Part shown: positions 20,543-28,900 of the stretch, piece after piece | How the letters are laid out: each line of letters begins with the position of its first letter | How positions within the stretch are numbered: position 1 is the stretch's first letter | Assembly (NCBI GenBank): GCA_014193315.1 | Contig: BJHS01000003.1 | Span: 124,001-188,000, forward strand | Reading direction: 5' to 3' | DNA: 64,000 nt | Origin: Verrucomicrobiota bacterium | GTDB lineage: Bacteria > Verrucomicrobiota > Verrucomicrobiia > Opitutales > UBA953 | Program-made: the position numbers and the translations under genes | Notes under the pieces: model-generated | What the model was told of the DNA's origin: nothing | The model's input: only the letters and a program-made list of their open reading frames with translations | Database searches by the model: none

Positions 20543-22444
20543 TTAGTTGGACTGGCGGCGGCGGCTGAGGAAGTAGGCCAGCCCGAGAAGCGCGGCCAGG
20601 AGCGGGCCGGCGAGGAGGTTGAACAGTTGCAGGCGACGACCGAGCGACGTCACCTCCTCGTTCGAGCGGCGGCGGATCTCGCGGCGGTCGTCCATGAACT
20701 GCTCGGCCTGCTTCTGCGCTTTCTCGATCTCGCGTTGGATCTCAGGGGTCACGATCAGCCCCTTGGAAAGGTCGCCGCCTTGGCTCTTGCCGAGTTCGAG
20801 GATGCGGGCGTTGGCCGCCTCGAGCTGCTTCTCGATCTCGTCGAGCTTGGCTTGGTAGTTGATCTGCGCCTTGCGGTTGAGGTCCTCGACGACCTTGAAC
20901 GGGCGGAGCGCCGTGCCTTTCGTGCGCAGCGAGCCCAGGTCATCGTTGCCCACGAGCGATTCGACGGCGTTGAGCACAAAGGCGAGGTTGTCGTTGGCCG
21001 GCTCGGCCACCGTCTGCCCGCCAGCTTGGCGTTGGCGGACCGAGAAAGGGTCGAGCATGAAGTCGGCGTCGGCCACCACCAGCAGGCGGCCGGGCTTGGC
21101 GGACACCGCGAGGTGCGGGGCCACCGGTGCTTTCGCGGGCGGGGTGGCCGCGGGCTTGCCTTCGGCCGGCTTGGCCTCCTCGACCGGCGCACCCTTCGGA
21201 AAGGCCGAGGGGAAGGAGCCGCTGACGAGGGCGGCGAGCACGCGGGGCTTGCCGTCGGGACGGAAGCTGAGCCCGACTTTCTCAAAGGGACCGGCGTTGG
21301 CGGTGGTCGTGGCGACCGCCCCGACGGACGCGCCCTGGAGGGTGATGAGCGGCTCGAAGCGGACGCCCTTCTCGGCACCCGAAATGAGCGAGAGCGCCCC
21401 GGCTTCCATCAACTGCATCTCATGCAGCTCACTGGTCAACGGGGAGCTTTTCTCGAAGGAGTCCGGGCCGACGGAGATCGCCGGCGGGTACTGCACCGGC
21501 TCGCCGCGCGAGCCGCGGATCGGCAGGTTGCGGGTGAGGTCGCCGGTCACGGCTTCCAGCTCGACGTTGACGCCCCAGCCGCGCAGGAGCGTGGCGTCGC
21601 TGGCGGCGCCCATGGCCATCGGGGCCATCATGAAGGGCATCCCGCCTTGTTGGAATTTCTGGAAGCGCGAGAGCGGGTCGATCGCCGCGAAGACCTGGCC
21701 GCCGCCCAGCAAGAACTGGTCGACCGCGTAGGCGAGCTTGTCCGCGAGGTGGTGCGGGTGGAGGAGGACGACGACCGCGGTGCCGGCGGGGAGCTCGGCC
21801 GCTTGGTTGCTCAGCGTGATGACCTGGAAGGTCTGGGCCAGCTCGGCCAGGAGCACGTCGGCCGGGCCGGCTTGCGCTTCCTGTCCCGGCGGGACGTCGT
21901 TGGTGATGTTGAGCGTGTTGATGAGGACGAGCTTCGGGCGGTCGAGGCGCGTGACCGAGGCGATCAACTTGGACAGGTCGTATTCGAGGAACTTCTCGCG
22001 CGCCGGGTCGAGGTAGCCGACCGCCTTGACCGAGTCGGCCTGTTGGGCGGTGAGGCCGAGGTAACCCGTGCCTTGCGCGGTGCGGATGCCATTGAGGCCG
22101 TGGCGCTGCGCACGTTGCTCATCCTTGGTGTCAGGCTTCGGGTCGGTCAGGGTCAGGCGAAGTTTGCCGCTCGAGGCCGCGACGTACTGGCGAAGCAACG
22201 TCTCGACGCGGCGAGCGTAGCTTTCCCGGTAGGCGCCGAGCTTGACGTCGGCGCGGCTGACGAAGAACTCAAGCTTCACGGGTTCGTCGAGCTTGGCAAC
22301 GAGGCGGCGGGAGGCCGGGGCGAGGGTGAAGGTGCGGTCCGCGGTGAAGTCGGCGCGGACGCCGACGACGGAGGAGAGGAGGTTCGCGAAGAACGCCGCG
22401 GCCACGAGGGCGAAGGCGGCGAGCAGGGCTTGGGGGCGGGACAT
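20543..22444 (-). CDS. gldG: Gldg family ABC transporter accessory protein
   Basis: A 633-residue protein anchored by an N-terminal helix (LLAAFALVAAAFFANLLSSVVG) and a C-terminal helix (LLAGPLLAALLGLAYFLSRRR). Between them is a large periplasmic GldG/IFT52-like domain (EPVKLEFFVSR, LDRPKLVLINTLN, AVVVLLHPHHLADK, GGGQVFAAIDP) and a coiled-coil before the last helix (residues about 560-610). In Bacteroidetes GldG works with GldA and GldF in gliding. In other phyla, as here, the role is unknown and gliding should not be assumed. Confidence 0.8.
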   Translation of the reverse strand: MSRPQALLAAFALVAAAFFANLLSSVVGVRADFTADRTFTLAPASRRLVAKLDEPVKLEFFVSRADVKLGAYRESYARRVETLLRQYVAASSGKLRLTLTDPKPDTKDEQRAQRHGLNGIRTAQGTGYLGLTAQQADSVKAVGYLDPAREKFLEYDLSKLIASVTRLDRPKLVLINTLNITNDVPPGQEAQAGPADVLLAELAQTFQVITLSNQAAELPAGTAVVVLLHPHHLADKLAYAVDQFLLGGGQVFAAIDPLSRFQKFQQGGMPFMMAPMAMGAASDATLLRGWGVNVELEAVTGDLTRNLPIRGSRGEPVQYPPAISVGPDSFEKSSPLTSELHEMQLMEAGALSLISGAEKGVRFEPLITLQGASVGAVATTTANAGPFEKVGLSFRPDGKPRVLAALVSGSFPSAFPKGAPVEEAKPAEGKPAATPPAKAPVAPHLAVSAKPGRLLVVADADFMLDPFSVRQRQAGGQTVAEPANDNLAFVLNAVESLVGNDDLGSLRTKGTALRPFKVVEDLNRKAQINYQAKLDEIEKQLEAANARILELGKSQGGDLSKGLIVTPEIQREIEKAQKQAEQFMDDRREIRRRSNEEVTSLGRRLQLFNLLAGPLLAALLGLAYFLSRRRQSN

Positions 22445-22463
22445 GGCGGGGAGCGGCGAGGGG

Positions 22464-23234
22464 TTAGCGACGTTCGACGATGACGGTGCTCAAGCCCAGG
22501 CCGGCGAAGGCCAGCGAGAGGAAGTAGACCGTCGGCTGGAGGTCGAAGAGGCCGAGCGTGAACGGCTCGAGGTTGCGCCAGAGGCCGAGTCGGCGGATGA
22601 CATCCACGGTCTCGTCGGGTAGCACGCCGACGAGCAAGCCGTCGAAGACGCCGTACCCGAGGAGGACCAGGACGAAGCAGGCGAGGAAGCCGGTCACGAA
22701 GGCGATCACCTGGCTGCGCGTCACGGCGGAGGCGATGGCGGCGAGGCCGAGGCAGGCGCCGGCGCAGAGCAGGGAGCCGAGGTAGCCGTTGGCGATCACG
22801 CCCCAGTCGGGCGAACCGAGGTAGCCGACGGTGAGGGCGATGGGGAAGGTGACCAGCAAGGCGCAGGCGAGGAAGAGCCAGGCGGCGAGGAACTTGCCGA
22901 GCGCGGCTTGCCACACCGTCACGGGCCAAGTGAGCAGCAGCTCAAGGGTCCCTTGGCGGCGTTCCTCCGCCCAGAGGCGGGCGCCGGCGGCGGGGGCGAG
23001 GAAAGCCCAGAGCCACGGCTGGTAGAGGAAGAAGCGATCGAGGTTGGCGGTGCCGGCCTCGTAGAGGTTGCCGACGAAGAACGCGAGAGCCATGGCGAAG
23101 GCGTTGAAGACCGCCAGGAAGACGTAGGCTAGCGGCGTGCGGAAGTAGCCGGCGAACTCGCGTCGGACCACGGCGGCGAACGCGGCGCGGCCGTTGGGGC
23201 GGGCCGTGGGGGTGGAGTCGGAAGGGGAGGTCAT
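22464..23234 (-). CDS. gldF: ABC-2 type permease, GldF-like
   Basis: A 256-residue integral membrane protein with six hydrophobic segments. The opening VVRREFAGYFRTPLAYVFLAVF and WAEERRQGTLELLLTWPVT are hallmarks of GldF/ABC-2 permeases (the RxxGTLExLL coupling segment). It pairs with the ATPase encoded 12 bp upstream and the GldG protein 19 bp downstream. The substrate is unknown. The short Ser/Thr-rich N-terminus MTSPSDSTPTARPNG precedes the conserved part, and an internal start is possible. Confidence 0.85.
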   Translation of the reverse strand: MTSPSDSTPTARPNGRAAFAAVVRREFAGYFRTPLAYVFLAVFNAFAMALAFFVGNLYEAGTANLDRFFLYQPWLWAFLAPAAGARLWAEERRQGTLELLLTWPVTVWQAALGKFLAAWLFLACALLVTFPIALTVGYLGSPDWGVIANGYLGSLLCAGACLGLAAIASAVTRSQVIAFVTGFLACFVLVLLGYGVFDGLLVGVLPDETVDVIRRLGLWRNLEPFTLGLFDLQPTVYFLSLAFAGLGLSTVIVERR

Positions 23235-23246
23235 GACGGTTGAGGC

Positions 23247-23951
23247 TTAGGCGGTGAGGGTGCGGAACACCTGATTGAGGTCGGCCCCACGCGCGAGGAA
23301 GCGGTCGCGCGGCTCGTCGCAACGCAGCTCGCCCTTGGCGATGACGATGACGCGGGTACAGAGCTCGCCGACTTCCTCGAGGATGTGGGTCGAGACGATG
23401 ACGGCCTTGCGGCTGGCCATGTCCTTGAGGATGCGGCGCACCTCGTGCTTCTGGTTGGGGTCGAGGCCGTCGGTCGGCTCGTCAAGGATGAGGGCGGCCG
23501 GGTCATGGATGACGGCCTGGGCGAAGCCCACGCGCATGCGGTAGCCCTTGGAAAGCGTGTCGATGTTCTGCGCCGCCACGTCGGTGAGGCGGCAGAGGTC
23601 GAGGGTGGCGCGCACGCGCTCGGCGGGGGCGTCGAGCCCGCGGAGGTCGGCCGCGAAGCGGAGAAACTCCCGGACGGTCATCTCGCCGTAGGCGGGGGCG
23701 CCTTCGGGCGAATAGCCAAGGTGGCGCTTGGCCTCGATGGGTTGTTCGGCGACATCATGGCCCGCGACGCTCGCGGTCCCCGCGTCGGCGCGGAGGTAAC
23801 CGGCGAGCAGTTTCATGGTGGTCGATTTGCCGGCCCCGTTGGGCCCGAGGAAGCCGATCACTTCCCCGCGGTCGACCGCGAAGGAGACATCGTGGACGGC
23901 GCGAAGGGCACCGTAGGATTTGCCGAGATTCTTAGCTTCGATGAGGGCCAT
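23247..23951 (-). CDS. gldA: ABC transporter ATPase, GldA-like
   Basis: Cytoplasmic ATPase of 234 residues. Walker A is GPNGAGKSTTMK, the signature is LSKGYRMRVGFAQA, Walker B is ALILDEPTDGLDP and the switch His is in IVSTHILEE. This CcmA/GldA pattern matches ATPases for ABC-2 permeases. It is shorter than many members (about 300) because it lacks the C-terminal extension. It starts 7 bp after the mscS stop and forms the energising subunit for the GldF/GldG pair. Confidence 0.88.
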   Translation of the reverse strand: MALIEAKNLGKSYGALRAVHDVSFAVDRGEVIGFLGPNGAGKSTTMKLLAGYLRADAGTASVAGHDVAEQPIEAKRHLGYSPEGAPAYGEMTVREFLRFAADLRGLDAPAERVRATLDLCRLTDVAAQNIDTLSKGYRMRVGFAQAVIHDPAALILDEPTDGLDPNQKHEVRRILKDMASRKAVIVSTHILEEVGELCTRVIVIAKGELRCDEPRDRFLARGADLNQVFRTLTA

Positions 23952-23958
23952 GGGGAAA

Positions 23959-25035
23959 TCAGTTCTGCGGGGTGCCCAGCGCGGCGAGTCGGATGCCGGC
24001 CTTTTGTAGGCGGCCGCTGATGCTCAGGAGGAGTTTCTGGTTGAACTCGAGCTGCTTGGCCGAGACGGCGGGGAAATACCAATACATGACGCGGATGTTC
24101 ACGGCCCAGTCGGCGAACTCGTGGACATGGACCAGCGGCGGTTGGCGGGAGTCGAAGCCTTCGTGGGTCGACACGATTTCCCGGATGATGCCGACGGCTT
24201 CCTGGATCTTCTCCGCCGGGGTGTTGACCTCGAGGTGCACCATGTTCTGCGCGCGGATGAACTCCCGGCGGGTGATGTTGACGATGGGGCGATTGGCGAG
24301 GTCGCTGTTCGGGATGGCGAGCCGCTGGCCGTCGACGAGGATCAGGGTGGTGGAGCGTAGCCCGAGCGCCTCGACGCGGCCTTCGTGCGAGCCGGTGTTG
24401 ATCAGGTCACCCAGCGTGAAAGGCTGGTCGACGATGAGCATGACCGCGCCGAAGATGTTCTTCAGGGTGTCCTGCGAGGCAAACGCGATACCGATGCCGC
24501 CGGCGGCGAGCAGGCCGAGGATCGACTTCGACGTGTCGGCGTCGACGATGGAGATGGCCTTAACCCCGCCGACGAGCACGACGGTCAGCTTGATCACGGT
24601 CGAGATCATGGGCACCAGCACATCGTCGAGTTTGTTTTCGGTCTCGTCGGCCAGCTTCTGACCCCAGGCGATCGGCACCGCGACGAGATGGAAGACCGTG
24701 GTCGTATGCGCCAAGGAGAGCAGGAGGTCGATAGCGATGCTGGCCCCTTTGTCGTAGGTGTCGGGGATCAAGCCCGGGTTGAGGTGGTTGAACCAGAAAA
24801 CGGTGTAGGCCGGAATCAGGATTTGGAGGGACTTGCCGACGGCGGTGACGGTCGCTTTGACGATGGGGCTTTGGTCGAACTTCGTGGCGATCCAGCCCAG
24901 CAGTTTTTTGGTCGCCCAGCCGACGATGATGGCGCTGGCGACCCAGCCCAGGGCGGTGAAGATGACGTTGGCTTCCTGGGCGACGGTGGTCTTCAGGGTG
25001 GTGGAGGCGGTAGGCGCGGCTTGGGCGAAGAACAT
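23959..25035 (-). CDS. mscS: mechanosensitive channel MscS family
   Basis: A 358-residue inner-membrane channel that probably opens on osmotic downshift. It has about four N-terminal membrane segments, then the pore and vestibule block LLAAGGIGIAFASQDTLKNI with the family sequence DQPFTLGDLI, GRVEALGLRSTTL and IPNSDLANRPIVN. The cytoplasmic domain ends at LAALGTPQN. ATG at 25035 (MFFAQAAPTAST) starts the channel. It lies just upstream of gldA with 7 bp between them, so it is probably the first gene of the transporter operon. Confidence 0.88.
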   Translation of the reverse strand: MFFAQAAPTASTTLKTTVAQEANVIFTALGWVASAIIVGWATKKLLGWIATKFDQSPIVKATVTAVGKSLQILIPAYTVFWFNHLNPGLIPDTYDKGASIAIDLLLSLAHTTTVFHLVAVPIAWGQKLADETENKLDDVLVPMISTVIKLTVVLVGGVKAISIVDADTSKSILGLLAAGGIGIAFASQDTLKNIFGAVMLIVDQPFTLGDLINTGSHEGRVEALGLRSTTLILVDGQRLAIPNSDLANRPIVNITRREFIRAQNMVHLEVNTPAEKIQEAVGIIREIVSTHEGFDSRQPPLVHVHEFADWAVNIRVMYWYFPAVSAKQLEFNQKLLLSISGRLQKAGIRLAALGTPQN

Positions 25036-25152
25036 GGCGGGGAAAGATAGGTGCTGTCCTATGTAGGCGGGTGCGGTCCCGATTTCAAGCGTCACCCTCC
25101 GCCCTATCCGCTTGATGCCCGGGCGGCCGCCCGCCACGCTGGGCGGACCGGA

Positions 25153-26172
25153 ATGAGCGATTCGACCGAAAAAAAGCCCGCCAAGCTCGTGGTCTTGACC
25201 TGCGCCCAGCCGACAGGCCGCCTGCATCTGGGTAATTACCTCGGGGCGGTCCTTAACTGGGGCAGGATGCAGGACGACCACGATTGCTACTTCGGCATCG
25301 TTGACCAGCACGCCATCACGGTCCCCACCGTCCCGGCCGAGCTCCGGGATAACACTTATTCGTGCCTCGCCCAGTACGTGGCCTGCGGGCTCGACCCGGC
25401 CCGGAGCCGGCTCTTCGTGCAGTCCCATGTCATCGGGCATACCGAACTGGCCTGGGTCCTCGGTTGCCTTTGCCCCTTGGGACAATTGGAGCGGATGACC
25501 CAGTTCAAGGACAAGTCCCGCAAGCAGCAGTCGATCGACGCCGGCCTGCTTTTCTACCCGGTCCTGATGGCCGCGGATATCCTGCTTTATAACGCCGACC
25601 TGGTGCCGGTGGGTGAAGATCAGAAGCAGCACCTCGAGCTGGCCCGCGACCTCGCGGAGAAGTTCAACCACCGCTACTCCGAGACCTTCAAACTACCCGC
25701 CCCGTTTATCGCCAAGGTCGGTTCCCGCATCATGTCTTTGCAGGATCCCACCGCGAAGATGTCGAAGTCCGACCCGAACCAGGCGGGCACCGTCTATATC
25801 ACCGACCGCCCCGAGGAGATTCGCAAGAAGGTCATGTCCTCCGTCACCGACTCCGGCTCGGAGGTCCGCGCCGGCGAGGACAAGCCGGGGATCCGCAATC
25901 TTCTGACGATCATGGCTGGCTGCACCGGACGCGACGTCGCCGCGCTCGAGGCCGAGTTCGTCGGCCAGGGTTACGGCGACTTCAAGCAGGCCGTGGCCGA
26001 CGCGGTCATCGCCACGCTCGACCCGGTGCGCCTGCGCTACGAGACGCTGGTCAAGGACCGTGAGGAGCTTGGGCGCATCTTCAAGGCCGGCGCCGAGGCG
26101 GCGCAGGCCACCGCCTTCCGCACCTTGTCGAAGGTCCACCGCAAGGTCGGTTTCGTCGAGCGGCCGCGCTGA
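25153..26172 (+). CDS. trpS: tryptophanyl-tRNA synthetase
   Basis: Class I synthetase charging tRNA-Trp, 339 residues, normal length. The HIGH-type motif is PTGRLHLGNYLGA and the KMSKS loop is intact (AKMSKSDPNQ). The tryptophan-pocket blocks GIVDQHAIT and DLVPVGEDQKQHLELARDLA are present. ATG at 25153 was chosen; upstream in-frame codons are not family-like. A hairpin (GGGCGGCCGCCC) precedes the gene but I see no T-box elements. Two unknown envelope genes follow 28 bp downstream. Confidence 0.96.
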   Translation: MSDSTEKKPAKLVVLTCAQPTGRLHLGNYLGAVLNWGRMQDDHDCYFGIVDQHAITVPTVPAELRDNTYSCLAQYVACGLDPARSRLFVQSHVIGHTELAWVLGCLCPLGQLERMTQFKDKSRKQQSIDAGLLFYPVLMAADILLYNADLVPVGEDQKQHLELARDLAEKFNHRYSETFKLPAPFIAKVGSRIMSLQDPTAKMSKSDPNQAGTVYITDRPEEIRKKVMSSVTDSGSEVRAGEDKPGIRNLLTIMAGCTGRDVAALEAEFVGQGYGDFKQAVADAVIATLDPVRLRYETLVKDREELGRIFKAGAEAAQATAFRTLSKVHRKVGFVERPR

Positions 26173-26200
26173 GCCTCCCCCTTTCCTCACCCCATACCCC

Positions 26201-27352
26201 ATGAACCGCGACCTCCAGAAACTGCTTCAAGAAAAATGGTTCCTCGTAGCGGCCGACTTCATCGCCGTCATCGGCGTGCTGTGCATCGGCTTCAATCCCA
26301 AGGACGGCTTCGAGGCCTTCCTGGCGGTCGTCGGCATCCTGGGTGCCTCGCTCATCGTCGTGATCCCGGTGTTGAAGGAGGGCGGGGGCAAGGGTGAGCG
26401 GCAAGCCGAGCAAGCCCGCCTGCGCGCGGCGCTCGCCGAGGAGATCGACCGCCTCCGCGACGACATCCGCGCCACCGCCGAGACGGGAAATCGGCGCACC
26501 GGAGAAGTCGAGTTGGAGGCGCGTAAGCAGGCCGAGGCCGCGGCGGCCGCCGCCACGGCCATCGCCCAGCGGGCCTCCGCGGAGATCAACACCTTGAAGG
26601 CTGGCCTGGCTGAATTGGAGAAGAAGGTCGCCCTCGCCCAGCAGGCCGCCGCCGTCGGCGGTCAGGCGCAGGAAGCCCTCGAGGAGATGGGCGGAAAGGT
26701 GGATGCCTTGGCCGAGACGGTGCGTACCTCCTTGGCTACCGCGGAGGAGGTCGCCGAGGTCTTGGCCGAAATGAAGGCGGCGGGTCCCGGCGTGACCGCC
26801 GACGACCTCAAGGCGGTGCGCGATGAAGTGAAGAAGGCCGGGCAGAAGTCCGCCCAACTCGTCGATAAGTTAGCAGATCGCCAGGAAGCCTTGCACCTCG
26901 AGGTGCAGGCCTTGCGCGACCGTCCGGCCGCGCCGGCGCCCGCCCTGGCGTCCGCGGAAGAGGATGTCGCGGACGACGTCGCCGAAGAGGAGGAAGACGA
27001 CACCGATGCCGATGGCGAGGTCGCGGTGGCGTCCGTCCCGTCTGCGGAGCTTGCCGATGAGCCTGCGGCCGCCCCGACGGTCCTTGCGGGGGGCACGGCG
27101 TTGGTCATCAATCTCATGATCGGCATCGGCAACAAGCCTTTCGTGCGGGGCAGTGGTCCGGGTCTCGGTACCGACAAGGGCGTGCCGATGAATTTCCTCG
27201 GTATCGGGCGCTGGCAGTGGGTCTGCCCCGATCCCGAGGCTTCCGCCACCGTCGAAGTCTGGAAGAACGACGAGGCTCCGCTCGGCGAACCGATCCACCT
27301 TTCCGGCGGCGAATCGGTCGAGCTCGACGAAGGTCATTTCACGGGTGCCTGA
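26201..27352 (+). CDS. membrane-anchored coiled-coil protein of unknown function
   Basis: A 383-residue protein I do not recognise. Two N-terminal hydrophobic segments (about residues 13-31 and 38-57) form a hairpin in the membrane. A long Ala/Glu/Lys-rich coiled coil follows (about 65-250), with heptad-like text such as LKAGLAELEKKVALAQQ. An acidic linker (EEDVADDVAEEEEDD) then precedes a C-terminal globular part from about 300 (TALVINLMIGIGNKPFVRGS to the end). That last region (GIGRWQWVCPD, then VEVWKND) looks like a small beta domain. The next gene begins 2 bp after the stop, so they form a pair. ATG 26201 follows a C-rich leader. Confidence 0.7.
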   Translation: MNRDLQKLLQEKWFLVAADFIAVIGVLCIGFNPKDGFEAFLAVVGILGASLIVVIPVLKEGGGKGERQAEQARLRAALAEEIDRLRDDIRATAETGNRRTGEVELEARKQAEAAAAAATAIAQRASAEINTLKAGLAELEKKVALAQQAAAVGGQAQEALEEMGGKVDALAETVRTSLATAEEVAEVLAEMKAAGPGVTADDLKAVRDEVKKAGQKSAQLVDKLADRQEALHLEVQALRDRPAAPAPALASAEEDVADDVAEEEEDDTDADGEVAVASVPSAELADEPAAAPTVLAGGTALVINLMIGIGNKPFVRGSGPGLGTDKGVPMNFLGIGRWQWVCPDPEASATVEVWKNDEAPLGEPIHLSGGESVELDEGHFTGA

Positions 27353-27354
27353 GG

Positions 27355-28440
27355 ATGTGGACCGCGCTGGCCACTTGCGCCTGCTTGGCGGCGGCGGCGC
27401 CGGCCGTCATGCCTCCGTCCGCCCCGGCGCCGGCCGTGGCGGCCCCGCGCGTCTTCCTTAATGACACGCGGTTCGCCGTCGTCGTCGGCGAACGGCTCGA
27501 GGAGGTAAGTTTCGTTGCCAGCCATTTCGCCGCCTTTGAGCGCCACCTCGAGTTCGCCTATGGTCTCGCCCCATTGCCCCCGCCGAAAGCGCGCGTCGAA
27601 CTGGTCGACCTGCCGGCCTTGGCCGATATCGATGTGCGCGTGCTCGCCGGTCAGGTGCTGGTTTCTTTGCGACTCGGGTCCGGTGAGGCCGCGCCGGTGC
27701 GCGCGGCCGAGGCCGCGGTGCGGGCTTGGTTATTGCGCGCCGCCTTGCTCGCTGGCGATCGCCCCGGTACCCCGGAGCCCTGGCTCGGTCAGGCCCTGGC
27801 CTGCGAGACCTTGGCGATGTTGCGCCCGGCGTTGGTCGACCTCTGGTATCGGGATGGCCTCCGCGAGGAGGCCGCGACCTTGGCGGACCTGCGGGCTGGC
27901 CAGGCGCCCGAGCGCGAAGCGTTTCTTTTTTGGCGGAGCTTGCGCAGCGTCAACCCGCGGGAGTCCGCTTTCCTGCTCGCGCGTTATGTCGCCGGGGGCA
28001 CGACGATCGCGATGAAGGAGGCCGAGTGGCAGGCCTCCCGTTCGCAACTCCTCCTCCAGCGCAAGCCCGTCAGCCTCGGGCTCCGCGAGTCGGCGGAGGC
28101 CCTGGACGCCTTGACCCGTTTCGTCTTCGACCTTGGGCAGGGCGATGTGGCCCTCGATGGCCCGGCGCTCGTCCGGCAGCGCCAGTTACCCGCGGTGGTC
28201 ACCGCGATGCGCGAGCGCCTCGCGCTGGTTCGCCGGGAGATCCTGCGCCAGAACCCGGTCCACGCCAATACTTGGCGGACCTTTGGGGCTTGGTTGGAAC
28301 GCTTTGAGAAAGGGTCGCCCGCGGAACTCGATGGCTTGTGGGCGGAATTCTTGAAGGAGCGGGCCGGTGCCCGGGTACTCGCGGCTGAGGTCGAGGCGGC
28401 CTTGGCGGCTCCACCCCCCAAGCAAGAAGGCCAGCGCTGA
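27355..28440 (+). CDS. secreted protein of unknown function
   Basis: A 361-residue protein with an N-terminal signal sequence (MWTALATCACLAAAAPAVM) and a Pro/Ala spacer to about residue 30. The body is rich in Leu, Ala and Arg and appears mostly helical (EAFLFWRSLRSVNPRESAFL, FEKGSPAELDGLWAEFL). No catalytic motif is obvious. It starts 2 bp after the coiled-coil membrane gene and probably acts with it at the inner membrane or in the periplasm. The stop codon is inside an inverted repeat. Confidence 0.65.
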   Translation: MWTALATCACLAAAAPAVMPPSAPAPAVAAPRVFLNDTRFAVVVGERLEEVSFVASHFAAFERHLEFAYGLAPLPPPKARVELVDLPALADIDVRVLAGQVLVSLRLGSGEAAPVRAAEAAVRAWLLRAALLAGDRPGTPEPWLGQALACETLAMLRPALVDLWYRDGLREEAATLADLRAGQAPEREAFLFWRSLRSVNPRESAFLLARYVAGGTTIAMKEAEWQASRSQLLLQRKPVSLGLRESAEALDALTRFVFDLGQGDVALDGPALVRQRQLPAVVTAMRERLALVRREILRQNPVHANTWRTFGAWLERFEKGSPAELDGLWAEFLKERAGARVLAAEVEAALAAPPPKQEGQR

Positions 28441-28451
28441 GGCTGGCCTTC
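28427..28451 (+). terminator. hairpin overlapping the stop codon
   Basis: AAGGCCAGC-gctgag-GCTGGCCTT: a 9-bp perfect stem with the TGA stop in its loop. No T run follows on the forward strand, so termination would be weak; an mRNA 3'-end stabiliser is an alternative. Confidence 0.45.
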
Positions 28452-28475
28452 GTCGGGAACGATGCGGCTGGCCGC

Positions 28476-28730
28476 TTAGCGTTGGTCTGGGGACTTCGGG
28501 AGCATCTGGTCCGCGAGGGTCACGCGGAAGAGACTCAAGGCCATCCAAAGGACGCTCGACAGGCATAGGGAGCAGTAGGCGGCGCCCAACAGGACGGCGG
28601 TCGCACCCGCTTCTTCCCACGGCACGTGCTTCTTGAGCACCGTCGTCATCCAGAGGAAGAAAATGACCGTCAGGACCACGTCGATGATGGCACCCCGGGT
28701 GGTGACGAGCTTGGGCTTCAGGTTATCCAT
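28476..28730 (-). CDS. small membrane protein of unknown function
   Basis: An 84-residue protein with two hydrophobic segments (IIDVVLTVIFFLWMTTVL and AVLLGAAYCSLCLSSVLW) flanked by charged ends. It has no recognisable family motif. The codon use and GC content match the neighbours, which supports coding, as do the clean start ATG at 28730 and stop. It is transcribed alone, divergent from ileS. Confidence 0.55.
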   Translation of the reverse strand: MDNLKPKLVTTRGAIIDVVLTVIFFLWMTTVLKKHVPWEEAGATAVLLGAAYCSLCLSSVLWMALSLFRVTLADQMLPKSPDQR

Positions 28731-28900
28731 GGGAGGGGACTTATTGGTGGGCTTCTGGCCTTACCTGTCAATCCCGCCCGCCGGGGAACCCTCCCAACCC
28801 CCCCCGTAGTCCATCTCCACCCTTGCCACATCTCCCGTCCCGTTCACTTTCTCCGCCCCGACGGGCGCTTGCGCCCCTCGCCCCTGCCCAAACGTAAAAC

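Noticed and set aside
20258-22483. Open frame of 741 codons opposite gldG and part of DUF4340
   Set aside because: Antisense to two real genes, Arg/Glu/Val-rich with no domain; a codon-bias shadow.
25036-25152. T-box or attenuator before trpS
   Set aside because: There is one GC-rich hairpin but no specifier loop, T-box sequence or Trp-rich leader peptide.
28731-28900. T-box leader before ileS
   Set aside because: Only a small GGGCG/CGCCC hairpin is present; no T-box core.
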